Source: Patulibacter americanus DSM 16676 (GTDB lineage Bacteria; Actinomycetota; Thermoleophilia; Solirubrobacterales; Solirubrobacteraceae). From it: a stretch of DNA of 64,000 nucleotides. This document shows, piece after piece, positions 43,198 to 54,750 of the stretch. Made by a program: the position numbers and the translations under genes. The notes under the pieces are model-generated. The model made no database searches and was not told where the DNA came from. It was given only the letters and a program-made list of their open reading frames with translations. Numbering within the stretch: the stretch's first letter is position 1; every line of letters starts with the position of its first letter. The stretch lies in NCBI RefSeq assembly GCF_000420025.1, contig NZ_ATUD01000005.1:124001-188000 (forward strand). Reading direction: 5' to 3'.

Positions 43198-44271
43198 GTG
43201 AACCTCGAGGTCCTCTTCGTCGGCACGGGCGGCTCGGCGCCGACCGCCCGCCGCGGGCTGCCCGCCCTGCTCGTGCGCCGCGGCGGCGAGCACGTGCTCA
43301 TCGACTGCGGGGAGGGCACCCAGCGCCAACTCATGCGGTCGAGCGGCCTGGTCGAGCTCGACCTCGTGCTGATCACGCACCTGCACGCGGACCACTGGCT
43401 CGGCCTGCCCGGGCTGCTGAAGACCTTCGACCTGCGCGACCGCACCGCGCCGCTCACGGTCGCCGGGCCCGTCGGCACCCTGGCCGCCATCGAAGGCCTG
43501 TTCCGCCTGGCCGGCGGCGTGCGCTACCCGCTGCAGGTCGTCGAGCTCGAGGACGGCGACGTCCTCCCGCGCGACGGCTGGCACGTCGAGGCGATCGGGG
43601 TCCAGCACCGCACGACCGCCAACGGCTACGCGCTGAAGGAGGACGACCGCCCCGGGCGCTTCGACCCGGACCGCGCTCGCGAGCTCGGCGTCACGGATCC
43701 GCCCGACTTCGGCCGCCTCCAGCGCGGCGAGACGGTCGGGGACGTCACCCCGGACCAGGTGATGGGGGAGAAGCGCTACGGCCGGCGGATCGTCGTCTCG
43801 GGCGACACCCGCCCGTGCGACGCGCTGCGCGAGGCCGCGTGGCGCTGCGACCTGCTCGTGCACGAGGCGACGTTCACCGACGAGCACCGCGACCGCGCGC
43901 GCAAGACGGGGCACAGCACCGCCCGGCAGGCCGCCACGCTCGGAGCCGACGCCGACGTCGGGCTGCTCGCGCTCGTCCACCTCTCCGCCCGCCACCGGCC
44001 GAAGGAGGCGCTGGCCGAGGCGAAGGAGGCGTTCGAGCACGTCGTCCTCCCGCGCGACTTCGACCTCATCGACGTCCCCTTCCCGGAGCGCGGCGATCCG
44101 GTCCTGCACCCGGGCGGCGGCCGGCAGCCGCGGCACGACGGCGCGCCGGGCGTCACGCCGGCCTCGGCGCTCGACGACCCGGAAGGCGACGCGGAGGACG
44201 AGGCGCTGTCCGGGTCCGCCGAAGACGGTCCCGCCGCCGGAGACGGTGCTAGCCTCCCGTCCGCTCGTTAA
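43198..44271 (+). CDS. rnz: Ribonuclease Z / metallo-beta-lactamase-fold tRNA 3'-processing nuclease
   Basis: 357 residues. FVGTGGSAPTARRGLPALLV and the zinc motif HLHADH (H61, H63, D65, H66), HRTTANGYAL, the GDTRPCDALR metal-Asp segment and the late TGHSTARQAATLG/LVHLSARH motifs identify the ElaC/RNase Z family, which trims tRNA 3' ends. It directly follows tRNA-Arg. The last 60 residues are an acidic, low-complexity tail not present in the shorter bacterial enzymes. GTG start follows TAGGCT by 7 bases. The pyrR promoter lies within its final codons. Confidence 0.93.
   Translation: MNLEVLFVGTGGSAPTARRGLPALLVRRGGEHVLIDCGEGTQRQLMRSSGLVELDLVLITHLHADHWLGLPGLLKTFDLRDRTAPLTVAGPVGTLAAIEGLFRLAGGVRYPLQVVELEDGDVLPRDGWHVEAIGVQHRTTANGYALKEDDRPGRFDPDRARELGVTDPPDFGRLQRGETVGDVTPDQVMGEKRYGRRIVVSGDTRPCDALREAAWRCDLLVHEATFTDEHRDRARKTGHSTARQAATLGADADVGLLALVHLSARHRPKEALAEAKEAFEHVVLPRDFDLIDVPFPERGDPVLHPGGGRQPRHDGAPGVTPASALDDPEGDAEDEALSGSAEDGPAAGDGASLPSAR
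44250..44255 (+). promoter_or_regulatory. -10 element TAGCCT of the pyr operon
   Basis: TAGCCT lies within the last codons of rnz. A start about 7 bases downstream would put the PyrR loop within the first 30 bases of the transcript. Confidence 0.5.
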
Positions 44272-44290
44272 GCCGGTCCAGAGAGGCCGG
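44272..44290 (+). promoter_or_regulatory. PyrR-binding RNA loop
   Basis: GCCGGTCCAGAGAGGCCGG contains the conserved TCCAGAGAGG of PyrR attenuator loops, closed by a CCGG/CCGG stem. It is 15 bases upstream of the pyrR ATG. In mycobacteria such a site acts on translation; UMP-bound PyrR would repress its own operon. Confidence 0.85.
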
Positions 44291-44305
44291 GACGACCAAC
44301 CACCT

Positions 44306-44929
44306 ATGAGCTTCGAGACCACCGTCCTGGACGGCTCCGACATGGCGCGCACGCTTGCGCGCATCGCCCACGAGATCGTCGAGGGCCATCCGGACCCCGA
44401 CTCGCTCGTCCTCGTCGGCATCCACACCCGCGGAGCGGTCCTCGGCCGCCGGCTGCAGGAGCGGCTGAACGCGCTGCTCGACCGCGAGGTCCCGCTCGGC
44501 GACATCGACATCGCCTTCTACCGCGACGACCTCGACAGCCGCGGCGACACGCTGCTCGTCCGCGACGAGAACGGCCCCGTCATCCACGCCACGCACCTCG
44601 ACGGCATCCCGCTCGAGGGGCGCTCCGTCGTCCTGGTCGACGACGTGCTCTTCACGGGCCGCACGATCCGCGCGGCCATCGAGGCGGTCTTCGACTACGG
44701 CCGCCCCGGCCGGGTGCAGCTCGCCGTCCTCGTCGACCGCGGCCACCGCGAGCTGCCGATCCGCGCGGACTACGTCGGCAAGAACCTGCCGACGTCGATC
44801 GCCGAGCGCGTCAACGTGCGCGTGGAGGAGACGGACGGCCGCGACGAGGTCGCCATCGAGCGGCGCCTGCCGCCGGCCCCGGACGACGATCCGCAGGGCC
44901 CGACCGAGCCGGAGGACCGCGCCGCATGA
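44306..44929 (+). CDS. pyrR: Pyrimidine operon regulator PyrR
   Basis: 207 residues. A phosphoribosyltransferase fold with the PRPP loop VVLVDDVLFTGRTIRA (108-123), the N-terminal region ARIAHEIVEGHP, and GIHTRGAVLGRRL (uracil side), all standard for PyrR. It binds the leader loop in response to UMP/UTP and has weak uracil phosphoribosyltransferase activity. It is the first gene of pyrR-pyrB-pyrC-cysteine hydrolase-carA-carB-pyrD; ATGA overlap with pyrB. The C-terminal 25 residues are an acidic tail. Confidence 0.97.
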   Translation: MSFETTVLDGSDMARTLARIAHEIVEGHPDPDSLVLVGIHTRGAVLGRRLQERLNALLDREVPLGDIDIAFYRDDLDSRGDTLLVRDENGPVIHATHLDGIPLEGRSVVLVDDVLFTGRTIRAAIEAVFDYGRPGRVQLAVLVDRGHRELPIRADYVGKNLPTSIAERVNVRVEETDGRDEVAIERRLPPAPDDDPQGPTEPEDRAA

Positions 44930-45900
44930 AGCACCTGCTGTCGATCGAGGACCTCGACCGCGCCGCCATCGAGCGGCTCTGCGACCGCGCGGCGAGCTTC
45001 GCCGAGGTCGCCGACCGGCCGATCAAGAAGGTGCCCGCCCTGCGCGGCCGCACCGTCCTGAACCTCTTCTACGAGTCCTCGACGCGCACCCGCTCGAGCT
45101 TCGAGCTCGCGGCCAAGCGGCTCTCCGCCGACGTCGTGAACTTCGCGGCCAGCGGTTCGTCGGTCGAGAAGGGCGAGTCACTGCGCGACACCGTCCAGAC
45201 CCTCGCCGCCCACCAGCCGCACGCCATCGTCATCCGGACCCCGTGGGCCGGGGCGTCCAAGCTCATCACCCAGTGGACGGACGCCGCGATCGTCAACGCC
45301 GGCGACGGGCAGCACGAGCACCCCACGCAGGCGCTGCTCGACGTCTACACGCTGCGCGACCGCCTCGGCTCGCTCGACGGGTTGAACGTGTGGATCGTCG
45401 GCGACGTCCGCCACTCGCGCGTCGCCCGCTCGCTCGTCCTCGCGCTGCAGACGATGGGCGCCACCGTCACGGTCGCCGGCCCGCCGACGCTCGTGCCGCA
45501 GGACATCGCCGTCCTCGGCTGCCAGGTCCGCTACTCCCTCGACGAGCTGCCGCAGGCCGACGTCGTCTACGCGCTGCGGATGCAGAACGAGCGCATGAAG
45601 CAGGCCTACGTGCCCTCCCTGCGCGAGTACGCGGCGAACTACCAGATCGACTCCCGCCGCCTGGGCGCCCGCCAGCTGCTGATGCACCCCGGACCGGTCA
45701 ACCGCGGCGTCGAGCTCGCCGGCGACGTCGTCGACGGCCCGCGCTCGCTCATCCTGGACCAGGTCCGCGCCGGCGTGCTCGTGCGGATGGCCGTCCTCTA
45801 CGAGGTCCTCGCGTCCGGCGGCGGCCCCAGCACCCCCGCGAGCGGCCCCGGCCGCGGCCGGGGAACCGATCACCCCAACCCGGAGCTGCACCCCGCATGA
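44926..45900 (+). CDS. pyrB: Aspartate carbamoyltransferase catalytic subunit
   Basis: 324 residues. The carbamoyl-phosphate motif STRTRSSFELAAKRL starts at residue 52, HPTQALLDVYTL and MHPGPVNRGVEL are the remaining active-site segments, and the LRMQNERM loop binds aspartate. It condenses carbamoyl phosphate and aspartate, the committed pyrimidine step. No pyrI regulatory gene is present; the enzyme is probably a free trimer or associates with PyrC as in some bacteria. It overlaps pyrR and pyrC by ATGA on both sides. Confidence 0.97.
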   Translation: MKHLLSIEDLDRAAIERLCDRAASFAEVADRPIKKVPALRGRTVLNLFYESSTRTRSSFELAAKRLSADVVNFAASGSSVEKGESLRDTVQTLAAHQPHAIVIRTPWAGASKLITQWTDAAIVNAGDGQHEHPTQALLDVYTLRDRLGSLDGLNVWIVGDVRHSRVARSLVLALQTMGATVTVAGPPTLVPQDIAVLGCQVRYSLDELPQADVVYALRMQNERMKQAYVPSLREYAANYQIDSRRLGARQLLMHPGPVNRGVELAGDVVDGPRSLILDQVRAGVLVRMAVLYEVLASGGGPSTPASGPGRGRGTDHPNPELHPA

Positions 45901-47240
45901 GCCTCGACCCCCTCGTCCGGGCACCGGCCCAGGACGCCGACGTCCTGCTGCGCCGCGTCCACGTGCTCGACCCGCGGGCCGGCATCGACGCCCCCCACGA
46001 CGTGCTCGTCCGCGCCGGACAGGTCGCCGAGATCGGCGCCCCCGGCACGCTCGAGGCGCCCGCAGGCACGGAGGAGGTCGACGGCGAGGGCAAGCACCTC
46101 TTCCCCGGCTTCGTCGACCCGCACGTGCACCTGCGCACCCCGGGCCAGGAGCACAAGGAGGACCTCGAGACGGGCACGCGCTCCGCGGCCGCCGGCGGGT
46201 ACTGCGCCGTCGTCGCGATGCCGAACACGTCGCCCGTCGTCGACTCCAGCTCGCTGCTCGGCTCCCTGCGCGACCTCGCCTCGCGCCTGGCCCGCATCCC
46301 CGTCGGCTTCACCGCGGCGATCACCCTGGGGCTCGAGGGCCAGCACCTGACGGAGATGGCCGAGCTGCGCCAGGCCGGCGCGGTCGGGTTCACCGACGAC
46401 GGCCGCCCCGTCACCGACGCCGGCGTGCTGCGCAAGGCCCTGCAGTACCAGCGCCTCTGCGGTGGCGTGATCGCCCTGCACGAGGAGGACCCGGCGCTCT
46501 CCGCCGGCGGCTCCATGCGCGAGGGCAGCGTCTCGGCGCGCCTGGGCATCGCCGGCGTCCCGTGGCTCTCGGAGTCCACGATGGTCGCCCGCGACGCCGC
46601 GATCGCCGGCTACGAGGACGGGCGCCTGCACTTCCAGCACCTCTCCTGCGTCGCCTCCGTCGACGCGCTCCGCGACGCGAAGGCCCGCGGGTTCAAGGTC
46701 TCCGGCGAGGCCTCGCCGCACCACCTCTGCCTGACGCACGAGGCGGTCCGCGACCTCGACACCTCCATGAAGATGAACCCGCCCTTGGGGTTCGAGGAGG
46801 ACCGGCAGGCCCTCATCGAGGGCGTCCGCGACGGCACGATCGAGACGATCGCCACGGACCACGCCCCGCACGCGCGGGACGAGAAGGAGATGCCCTTCGA
46901 GCAGGCGCCCATGGGCACCACTGGCCTGGAGAGCGCCTTCGCGGCGGTCTACTCCGAGCTCGTGCGTCCCGGCGTCCTGCCGCTGGACATCGTCGTCGAC
47001 CGTCTCATCGGCGGCGCGGCGCTCATGGGCCTGCCCACCCCGACCGTCGCGGTCGGCGAGCGCGCCAACCTCTGCCTGGTCGACCTCGAGCGCGCGTGGA
47101 CCGTCGGCGAGCACGGCTACGAGAGCAAGTCCGGCAACTGCTGCTTCCACGGACGCCGGTTCCACGGCCGCGTCCTCATGACCCTCGCCGACGGCGTCGT
47201 CGCGTACCGCGAGCGCAGCTTCGCGGTCCACGCCGCATGA
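45897..47240 (+). CDS. pyrC: Dihydroorotase
   Basis: 447 residues, type I amidohydrolase. Metal ligands H76 and H78 in DPHVHLRTPG, GGYCAVVAMPNT, LHEEDP, SGEASPHHLCLT, and the catalytic Asp in IATDHAPHARDEKE are all in place. The usual carboxylated lysine of type I enzymes is not obvious at the expected segment, which in the related Aquifex-like class is replaced by Asp. It closes N-carbamoyl-aspartate to dihydroorotate. ATGA overlap with pyrB. Confidence 0.96.
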   Translation: MSLDPLVRAPAQDADVLLRRVHVLDPRAGIDAPHDVLVRAGQVAEIGAPGTLEAPAGTEEVDGEGKHLFPGFVDPHVHLRTPGQEHKEDLETGTRSAAAGGYCAVVAMPNTSPVVDSSSLLGSLRDLASRLARIPVGFTAAITLGLEGQHLTEMAELRQAGAVGFTDDGRPVTDAGVLRKALQYQRLCGGVIALHEEDPALSAGGSMREGSVSARLGIAGVPWLSESTMVARDAAIAGYEDGRLHFQHLSCVASVDALRDAKARGFKVSGEASPHHLCLTHEAVRDLDTSMKMNPPLGFEEDRQALIEGVRDGTIETIATDHAPHARDEKEMPFEQAPMGTTGLESAFAAVYSELVRPGVLPLDIVVDRLIGGAALMGLPTPTVAVGERANLCLVDLERAWTVGEHGYESKSGNCCFHGRRFHGRVLMTLADGVVAYRERSFAVHAA

Positions 47241-47280
47241 CCGCCGGCCTCCAGGGACCCCCGACCACGGTGCCGACCGC

Positions 47281-47835
47281 ATGACCGAACCCGCCGCCCT
47301 CGCCGGGCTCAACCCCGACCGCACCGCGCTGGTCGTCGTCGACCTGCAGGAGGCGTTCCGCCCCGCCATCGACGGCTTCGACCGCGTGCTGGAGCGCAGC
47401 ATCCGCGCCGTGAAGGGCGCCGCCGTCCTCGGGCTGCCCGTGCTCGTCACGGAGCAGTACCCGAAGGGGCTGGGGGAGACCGTCCCCGAGCTCGTCGCCG
47501 CGCTGCCCGAGGACACGCCGCGGCTGGAGAAGACCGTCTTCTCCGCCGCCCGCGCCGAGGGCTTCCACCTCAAGGGCCGCGACCAGGTCGTGCTCGTCGG
47601 CATCGAGGCGCACGTCTGCGTCCAGGGCACCGCGCTGGACCTGCTGCGCCAAGGCCTCGCCGTCCACGTCGCCGGCGACGCCGTCGGCTCGCGTAGCGCG
47701 GAGGACCGCGAGGCCGGCCTGACGCGCGTCTCCCGCGCCGGCGCGCTGATCGGCACGACGGAGAGCATCCTGCTCGAGCTCACCGGCGACGCCCGCGCAC
47801 CCCACTTCAAGGCGATCCAGGAGCTGATCCGATGA
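47281..47835 (+). CDS. Isochorismatase-like cysteine hydrolase inside the pyr operon
   Basis: 184 residues. The cysteine-hydrolase triad is complete: D21 (LVVVDLQEAF), K84 (RLEKTVFSA), C113 (GIEAHVCVQGTALD). The family includes nicotinamidases, N-carbamoylsarcosine amidase and ureidoacrylate amidohydrolase (RutB), so an amide or carbamoyl substrate is likely. Its place between pyrC and carA suggests a pyrimidine- or carbamoyl-related or glutamine-salvage role, but this is inference. It overlaps carA by ATGA and follows pyrC after 40 bases, so it is part of the transcript. Confidence 0.88.
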   Translation: MTEPAALAGLNPDRTALVVVDLQEAFRPAIDGFDRVLERSIRAVKGAAVLGLPVLVTEQYPKGLGETVPELVAALPEDTPRLEKTVFSAARAEGFHLKGRDQVVLVGIEAHVCVQGTALDLLRQGLAVHVAGDAVGSRSAEDREAGLTRVSRAGALIGTTESILLELTGDARAPHFKAIQELIR

Positions 47836-49132
47836 CGACCGCACCCCAGGGCCCGGCCGAGGCCTACCTCCTCCTCGAGGACGGCACGCGCTTCGACGGG
47901 GTCTCCGTCGGTGCCGCACTGCCGGCCGACGGCGGCGACGCCGCGGGCGGCACGCGCTCCACCGGCGAGGTCGTGTTCACGACGGGCATGTCCGGCTACC
48001 AGGAGTCCGTCACGGACCCGTCCTTCGCCGGCCAGCTCGTCGTCTTCACCTACCCGCACATCGGCAACTACGGCGTCAACGCGGCGGCGATGGAGTCCGA
48101 CCGGGTTCACGCCCGCGCCGTGGTCATGCGCGACGCGGTCGACGCCTCCGACGCCCCGCGCGCCGAGCAGGGCTGGCTCTCGTGGCTGGCCGAGCAGGGG
48201 ATCCCCGCGATCTCCGGCGTCGACACCCGCGCGCTCGTCCGCCACATCCGGGACAAGGGCGCGATGCGCGGCGGCGTCTTCTCGGGCGACGTCCCCCAGG
48301 AGACGGCCGAGGGCCGCATCCAGGCCGAGCCGCCGATGCACGGGCAGGACCTCGCCTCGACCGTCACGCCGCAGGCCGCCCACGTCGTCGGCGAGGCCGA
48401 GAACGCCGACGGTCCGCTCGTCGCCGCGATCGACACGGGCATCAAGCGCTCCATCATCGACGAGCTCGTGAAGCGCGGCGCCCGCGTGCGCCTGCACCCG
48501 CTCTCCGACGGCCCCGAGGCCGTGTTGCAGGGCGACGTCGCCGCGGTCTTCCTCGCCAACGGCCCGGGCGACCCGGGCGCTGTGGAGCACGTCGTCGACA
48601 CGATTCGCGGCGTCCTCGGGCAGAAGCCGGTCTTCGGCATCTGCATGGGCCACCAGTTGCTCTGCCGCGCCGTCGGGCTGCAGACGTTCAAGATGCCCTT
48701 CGGCCACCGCGGGGGCAACCACCCCGTGAAGGACCTCACGACGGGCCGCGTCGAGATCACGTCGCAGAATCACGGCTTCGCGGTCCAGACGCCCGACGGC
48801 ACCGGCCGCATCGAGACGGACGAGCCCGTGCGCTGGGAGACGGACTTCGGCGCCGCCGAGCTCTCCCACCTCAACCTCTACGACCGCACGGTCGAGGGGC
48901 TGGTGCTGCCCGAGGCCAACGCCTCCACGGTGCAGTACCACCCCGAGGCGGCGCCGGGCCCCAACGACGCGGGCTACCTCTTCGACCGCTTCCTCGACGC
49001 GATCCGCGCCGACGGCGACCAGGCGTCGCTCGTGGGCGTCAACCGCCAGACGGGCGAGGCCGCCGCGGCCCGCGCCGGCGCTACCGCCACCGACGGCGCC
49101 ACCGCCACCCCCGACCACGAGGCTGACGCCTG

Positions 49133-49133
<1 letters not shown>
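47832..49133 (+). CDS. carA: Carbamoyl-phosphate synthase small subunit
   Basis: 433 residues. The N-terminal CPSase domain ([31 protein letters not shown]) precedes a class-I glutaminase: nucleophile Cys in [16 protein letters not shown], and [10 protein letters not shown] with the His/Glu pair. It releases ammonia from glutamine for CarB. The last 45 residues after [12 protein letters not shown] are an extra Ala/Thr-rich tail. It overlaps the hydrolase by ATGA and carB by TGATG. Confidence 0.97.
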
Positions 49134-52323
<3,190 letters not shown>

Positions 52324-52324
<1 letters not shown>

Positions 52325-53214
52325 TGAACGCCGCCGACCCCGCCACCTCCCTGGCGGGGGTGGCGCTCGAGCACCCGCTCATCAACGCGGCCGGGACGGC
52401 GAAGTCGCGCGACGACGTCGCCCGGCTGGCCCGCTCCCCGGTCGCGGCGGTCACCGTGGGGTCCATCACCCTGCAGCCGCGCGACGGCAACGGGGGAGAG
52501 GTCTACGCGACCCGCCCGGGCCACGCCGTCAACGCCCTGGGCATGCCCAACCGCGGCGCGGACTTCTACCGGGACGAGCTCCCGCGCATGGCCGAGCTGA
52601 CCCGCGCGGCCGGCAAGCCGCTCATCGTCTCGGTCGCCGGCTTCTCCCCGGAGGAGTACGGCGCGCTGGCGCACCTGGCCGCCGACGCGGGGGCCGACCT
52701 CGTCGAGCTCAACCTCGGCTGCCCCAACGTCTGGGACGACGGGCACCAGCACCGCATCGCGTCCTTCGACCCCGAGCTCGTCGCCGCCTCGGTGGCCGCA
52801 GCCGCCGGCGCCTCGGTCCCCATCGGCGCCAAGCTCTCCCCGCTCGCGGACCCGATCCAGCTCGCCGAGGTCGCCGCCGCGCTCGCCGCGTCGGCCGCGC
52901 GCTTCGTCGTCGCGTGCAACACCTTTCCCAACGGGCTCGCCCTCGGGACGGATGGTCGACCCGCGCTCGACGTCGGATTCGGGGGCGTCTCGGGCGCCGC
53001 GATGAAGCCGATCGCCCTGGGGCAGGTCGCACAACTCCGTGCAGCGCTCCCCCCGGAGGTCGACCTGGTCGGCTGCGGGGGCGTTCGGCACGGGGACGAC
53101 ATCCGGGACCTCGGACACGCCGGGGCGGCTGCCGTGGGCCTGGCAACGGCGTATTGGGACGCGGGGGAGGACCCCGGCGTCTTCGGGAATCTGCTCGCGG
53201 GGTGGCTCGGCTGA
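52324..53214 (+). CDS. pyrD: Dihydroorotate dehydrogenase, class 1
   Basis: 296 residues, soluble class 1 FMN barrel without the N-terminal membrane helices of class 2. LEHPLINAAGTAK, VTVGSITLQPRDGN, LNLGCPNVWDDGH (catalytic Cys in NLGCPN) and LVGCGGVRHGDDIRDLGHAGA are the family segments. No PyrK partner is next to it, so class 1A (fumarate) or an unlinked electron acceptor is possible. GTG 52321 (GTGA overlap) is the alternative start. pyrF, which commonly follows in actinobacteria just before mihF, is missing here. Confidence 0.93.
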
Positions 53215-53228
53215 GGCCGCAGGAGGCC

Positions 53229-53258
53229 TTTCGCGCCGCTCATCTGCTAACCGCGAAA
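53229..53258. repeat. Inverted repeat after pyrD
   Basis: TTTCGCG (53229-53235) and CGCGAAA (53252-53258), 16-base spacer. Between pyrD and mihF; terminator or operator unknown. Confidence 0.35.
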
Positions 53259-53293
53259 CGGCGCAACACTCGACGTCCTGAGCCTAAGCTGAA

Positions 53294-53312
53294 CCTCGAC
53301 TCGAGGTCGAGG
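53294..53312. repeat. Inverted repeat upstream of mihF
   Basis: CCTCGAC-TCGAG-GTCGAGG, 7-bp arms, 42 bases upstream of the mihF -10. It could be the pyr operon terminator or a regulatory site. Confidence 0.4.
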
Positions 53313-53353
53313 TGAGTTGGGCGCCGGGGCCCGCGCCGGGGTCGGCGGCCGGG

Positions 53354-53359
53354 TAGACT
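53354..53359 (+). promoter_or_regulatory. -10 element TAGACT (leaderless mihF)
   Basis: TAGACTCGCC, 9 bases from hexamer to ATG 53369; identical block to those at 15602 and 18548. Confidence 0.6.
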
Positions 53360-53368
53360 CGCCCCGCG

Positions 53369-53719
53369 ATGTCGACCGCCGCCAACGCCCCGTCCAAGTC
53401 CTCGGCCACGCCAGAGCGGTCCCTGAACCAGCGCATGGATGCGCTGCAGCGGGCCAACGAGGTGCGGTCGCAGCGCGCGGCGCTCAAGCGGGATCTGAAG
53501 TCCGGTCGGCAGTCCATCGACCGCCTCCTCATGGACCCGCCGGAGTGGCTCGAGACGGCGAAGGTCGTCGACATGCTGCTCGCCGTGCCGAAGTACGGCC
53601 GCGTCCGCGCCGGCAAGATCCTGGGGCAGTGCCGCATCTCGGCCTCCAAGACGATCGGCGGCCTGACCCCGCGTCAGCGCGCCGAGCTCGTCGAGGCGCT
53701 GCGCAGCCCGCGCGGCTGA
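53369..53719 (+). CDS. mihF: Actinobacterial integration host factor MihF
   Basis: 116 residues. After a 20-residue flexible start it has the long N-terminal helix (NQRMDALQRANEVRSQRAAL) and the helix-two-turn-helix DNA-binding region (LLAVPKYGRVRAGKILGQCR, ISASKTIGGLTPRQRAELVE) diagnostic of MihF/sIHF. It bends and compacts DNA; named for its role in mycobacteriophage L5 integration. The gene order mihF-gmk-rpoZ-coaBC is conserved in actinobacteria and supports the call. Confidence 0.96.
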   Translation: MSTAANAPSKSSATPERSLNQRMDALQRANEVRSQRAALKRDLKSGRQSIDRLLMDPPEWLETAKVVDMLLAVPKYGRVRAGKILGQCRISASKTIGGLTPRQRAELVEALRSPRG

Positions 53720-53730
53720 GTCGGGGACCC

Positions 53731-54303
53731 GTGGCACGCGTCTTCGTCATCACCGGCCCCTCCGGGGTCGGGAAGGGCACTCTCATCCGCCGGCTGCGCG
53801 AGACGCTGCCGGAGCTCCGTCTCAGCGTCTCCGCGACGACGCGCCCGCCCCGCGAGGGCGAGGAGCACGGTCGCGACTACTGGTTCCTCGACGACGCCGA
53901 GTTCGCCCGCCGCGTCGGCGAGGGCGACTTCGTCGAGCACGCCGAGTACGCCGGCCGCCGCTACGGCACGCTGCGCGAAGAGCTCGACCGGCACCTCGGC
54001 GAGGGCGCGCCCGTCGTCCTCGAGATCGAGGTCCAGGGCGCCCGCCAGATCCGCGAGACGATGCCCGAGGCCGTCCAGGTCTTCGTCGTCCCGCCCTCCT
54101 TCGAGGTGCTCCAGCAGCGCCTCGAGACGCGCGGGACCGACGGCGCCGACACGATCGCCCGGCGCCTCGAGGTCTCCCGCACCGAGCTCGAGAGCCAGCA
54201 CGAGTTCGACCATCGGATCGTCAACGACGACCTCGAGGCCACGGTCGACGAGCTCGTCGGGATCGTCCGCGCACAGCTCGACGGCGCCGCCGCCCAGGCC
54301 TGA
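53731..54303 (+). CDS. gmk: Guanylate kinase
   Basis: 190 residues from GTG 53731. P-loop GPSGVGKGT, then VSATTRPPREGEEHGRDYWF (GMP-binding), LEIEVQGARQIRETMP and the lid region. It converts GMP to GDP with ATP. It follows mihF by 11 bases and should be co-transcribed. There is no strong Shine-Dalgarno. Confidence 0.97.
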   Translation: MARVFVITGPSGVGKGTLIRRLRETLPELRLSVSATTRPPREGEEHGRDYWFLDDAEFARRVGEGDFVEHAEYAGRRYGTLREELDRHLGEGAPVVLEIEVQGARQIRETMPEAVQVFVVPPSFEVLQQRLETRGTDGADTIARRLEVSRTELESQHEFDHRIVNDDLEATVDELVGIVRAQLDGAAAQA

Positions 54304-54407
54304 TCCGGCACCGTCCGGCCGCGGAACGCGCGCCGGACCACCGCACGCGCCGGCGTCCACCGCGGTCGGTGCCGTACCCCGTCCGCCGGGAGGGACCCCC
54401 GTCGCGC

Positions 54408-54413
54408 TACACT
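54408..54413 (+). promoter_or_regulatory. -10 element TACACT (leaderless rpoZ)
   Basis: TACACT ends 7 bases before GTG 54421. Confidence 0.6.
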
Positions 54414-54420
54414 CGTCGGT

Positions 54421-54648
54421 GTGATCTCTCCGCGTATGGACCAGCTGCTGGCGAACGTCGACTCGAACTACGCGTCGGTCCTCGTCGCCGCCAAGCGGGC
54501 CCGGCAGATCAACGCGTACTACCACAACCTCGGTGAGGGCGCGTTCGACGAGTTCCCGCCCCCGATGGTCGAGACGGCGTCGAAGAACTACCTGACGATC
54601 GCCCTCGAAGAGGTCGCGGCCGGCAAGATCACCTACCGCTACCGGTAG
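54421..54648 (+). CDS. rpoZ: RNA polymerase omega subunit
   Basis: 75 residues, short as in many actinobacteria. The helix with SNYASVLVAAKRARQINAYY is the conserved latch to the beta-prime C-terminus, and KNYLTIALEEVAAGKITYRY closes the protein. It helps assemble RNA polymerase. The frame has a leaderless GTG start; MDQLL six codons in would also work. Confidence 0.96.
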   Translation: MISPRMDQLLANVDSNYASVLVAAKRARQINAYYHNLGEGAFDEFPPPMVETASKNYLTIALEEVAAGKITYRYR

Positions 54649-54696
54649 GGGAGCGCCGCCCCCGCGGGCGGCGCGCAGCAGGACCGAAGCACCAGG

Positions 54697-54725
54697 ACGC
54701 CGCCCCGAGCGGCGTTCGTCGTTCC
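54697..54725 (+). terminator. Hairpin after rpoZ
   Basis: ACGCCGC (54697-54703) and GCGGCGT (54709-54715), 5-base loop, then TCGTCGTTCC. Its last stem bases plus tail, CGTTCGTCGTTCCGGG, are identical to the hairpin at 38072. Confidence 0.6.
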
Positions 54726-54750
54726 GGGACGTTCTGGAAGACTCCGGCCG

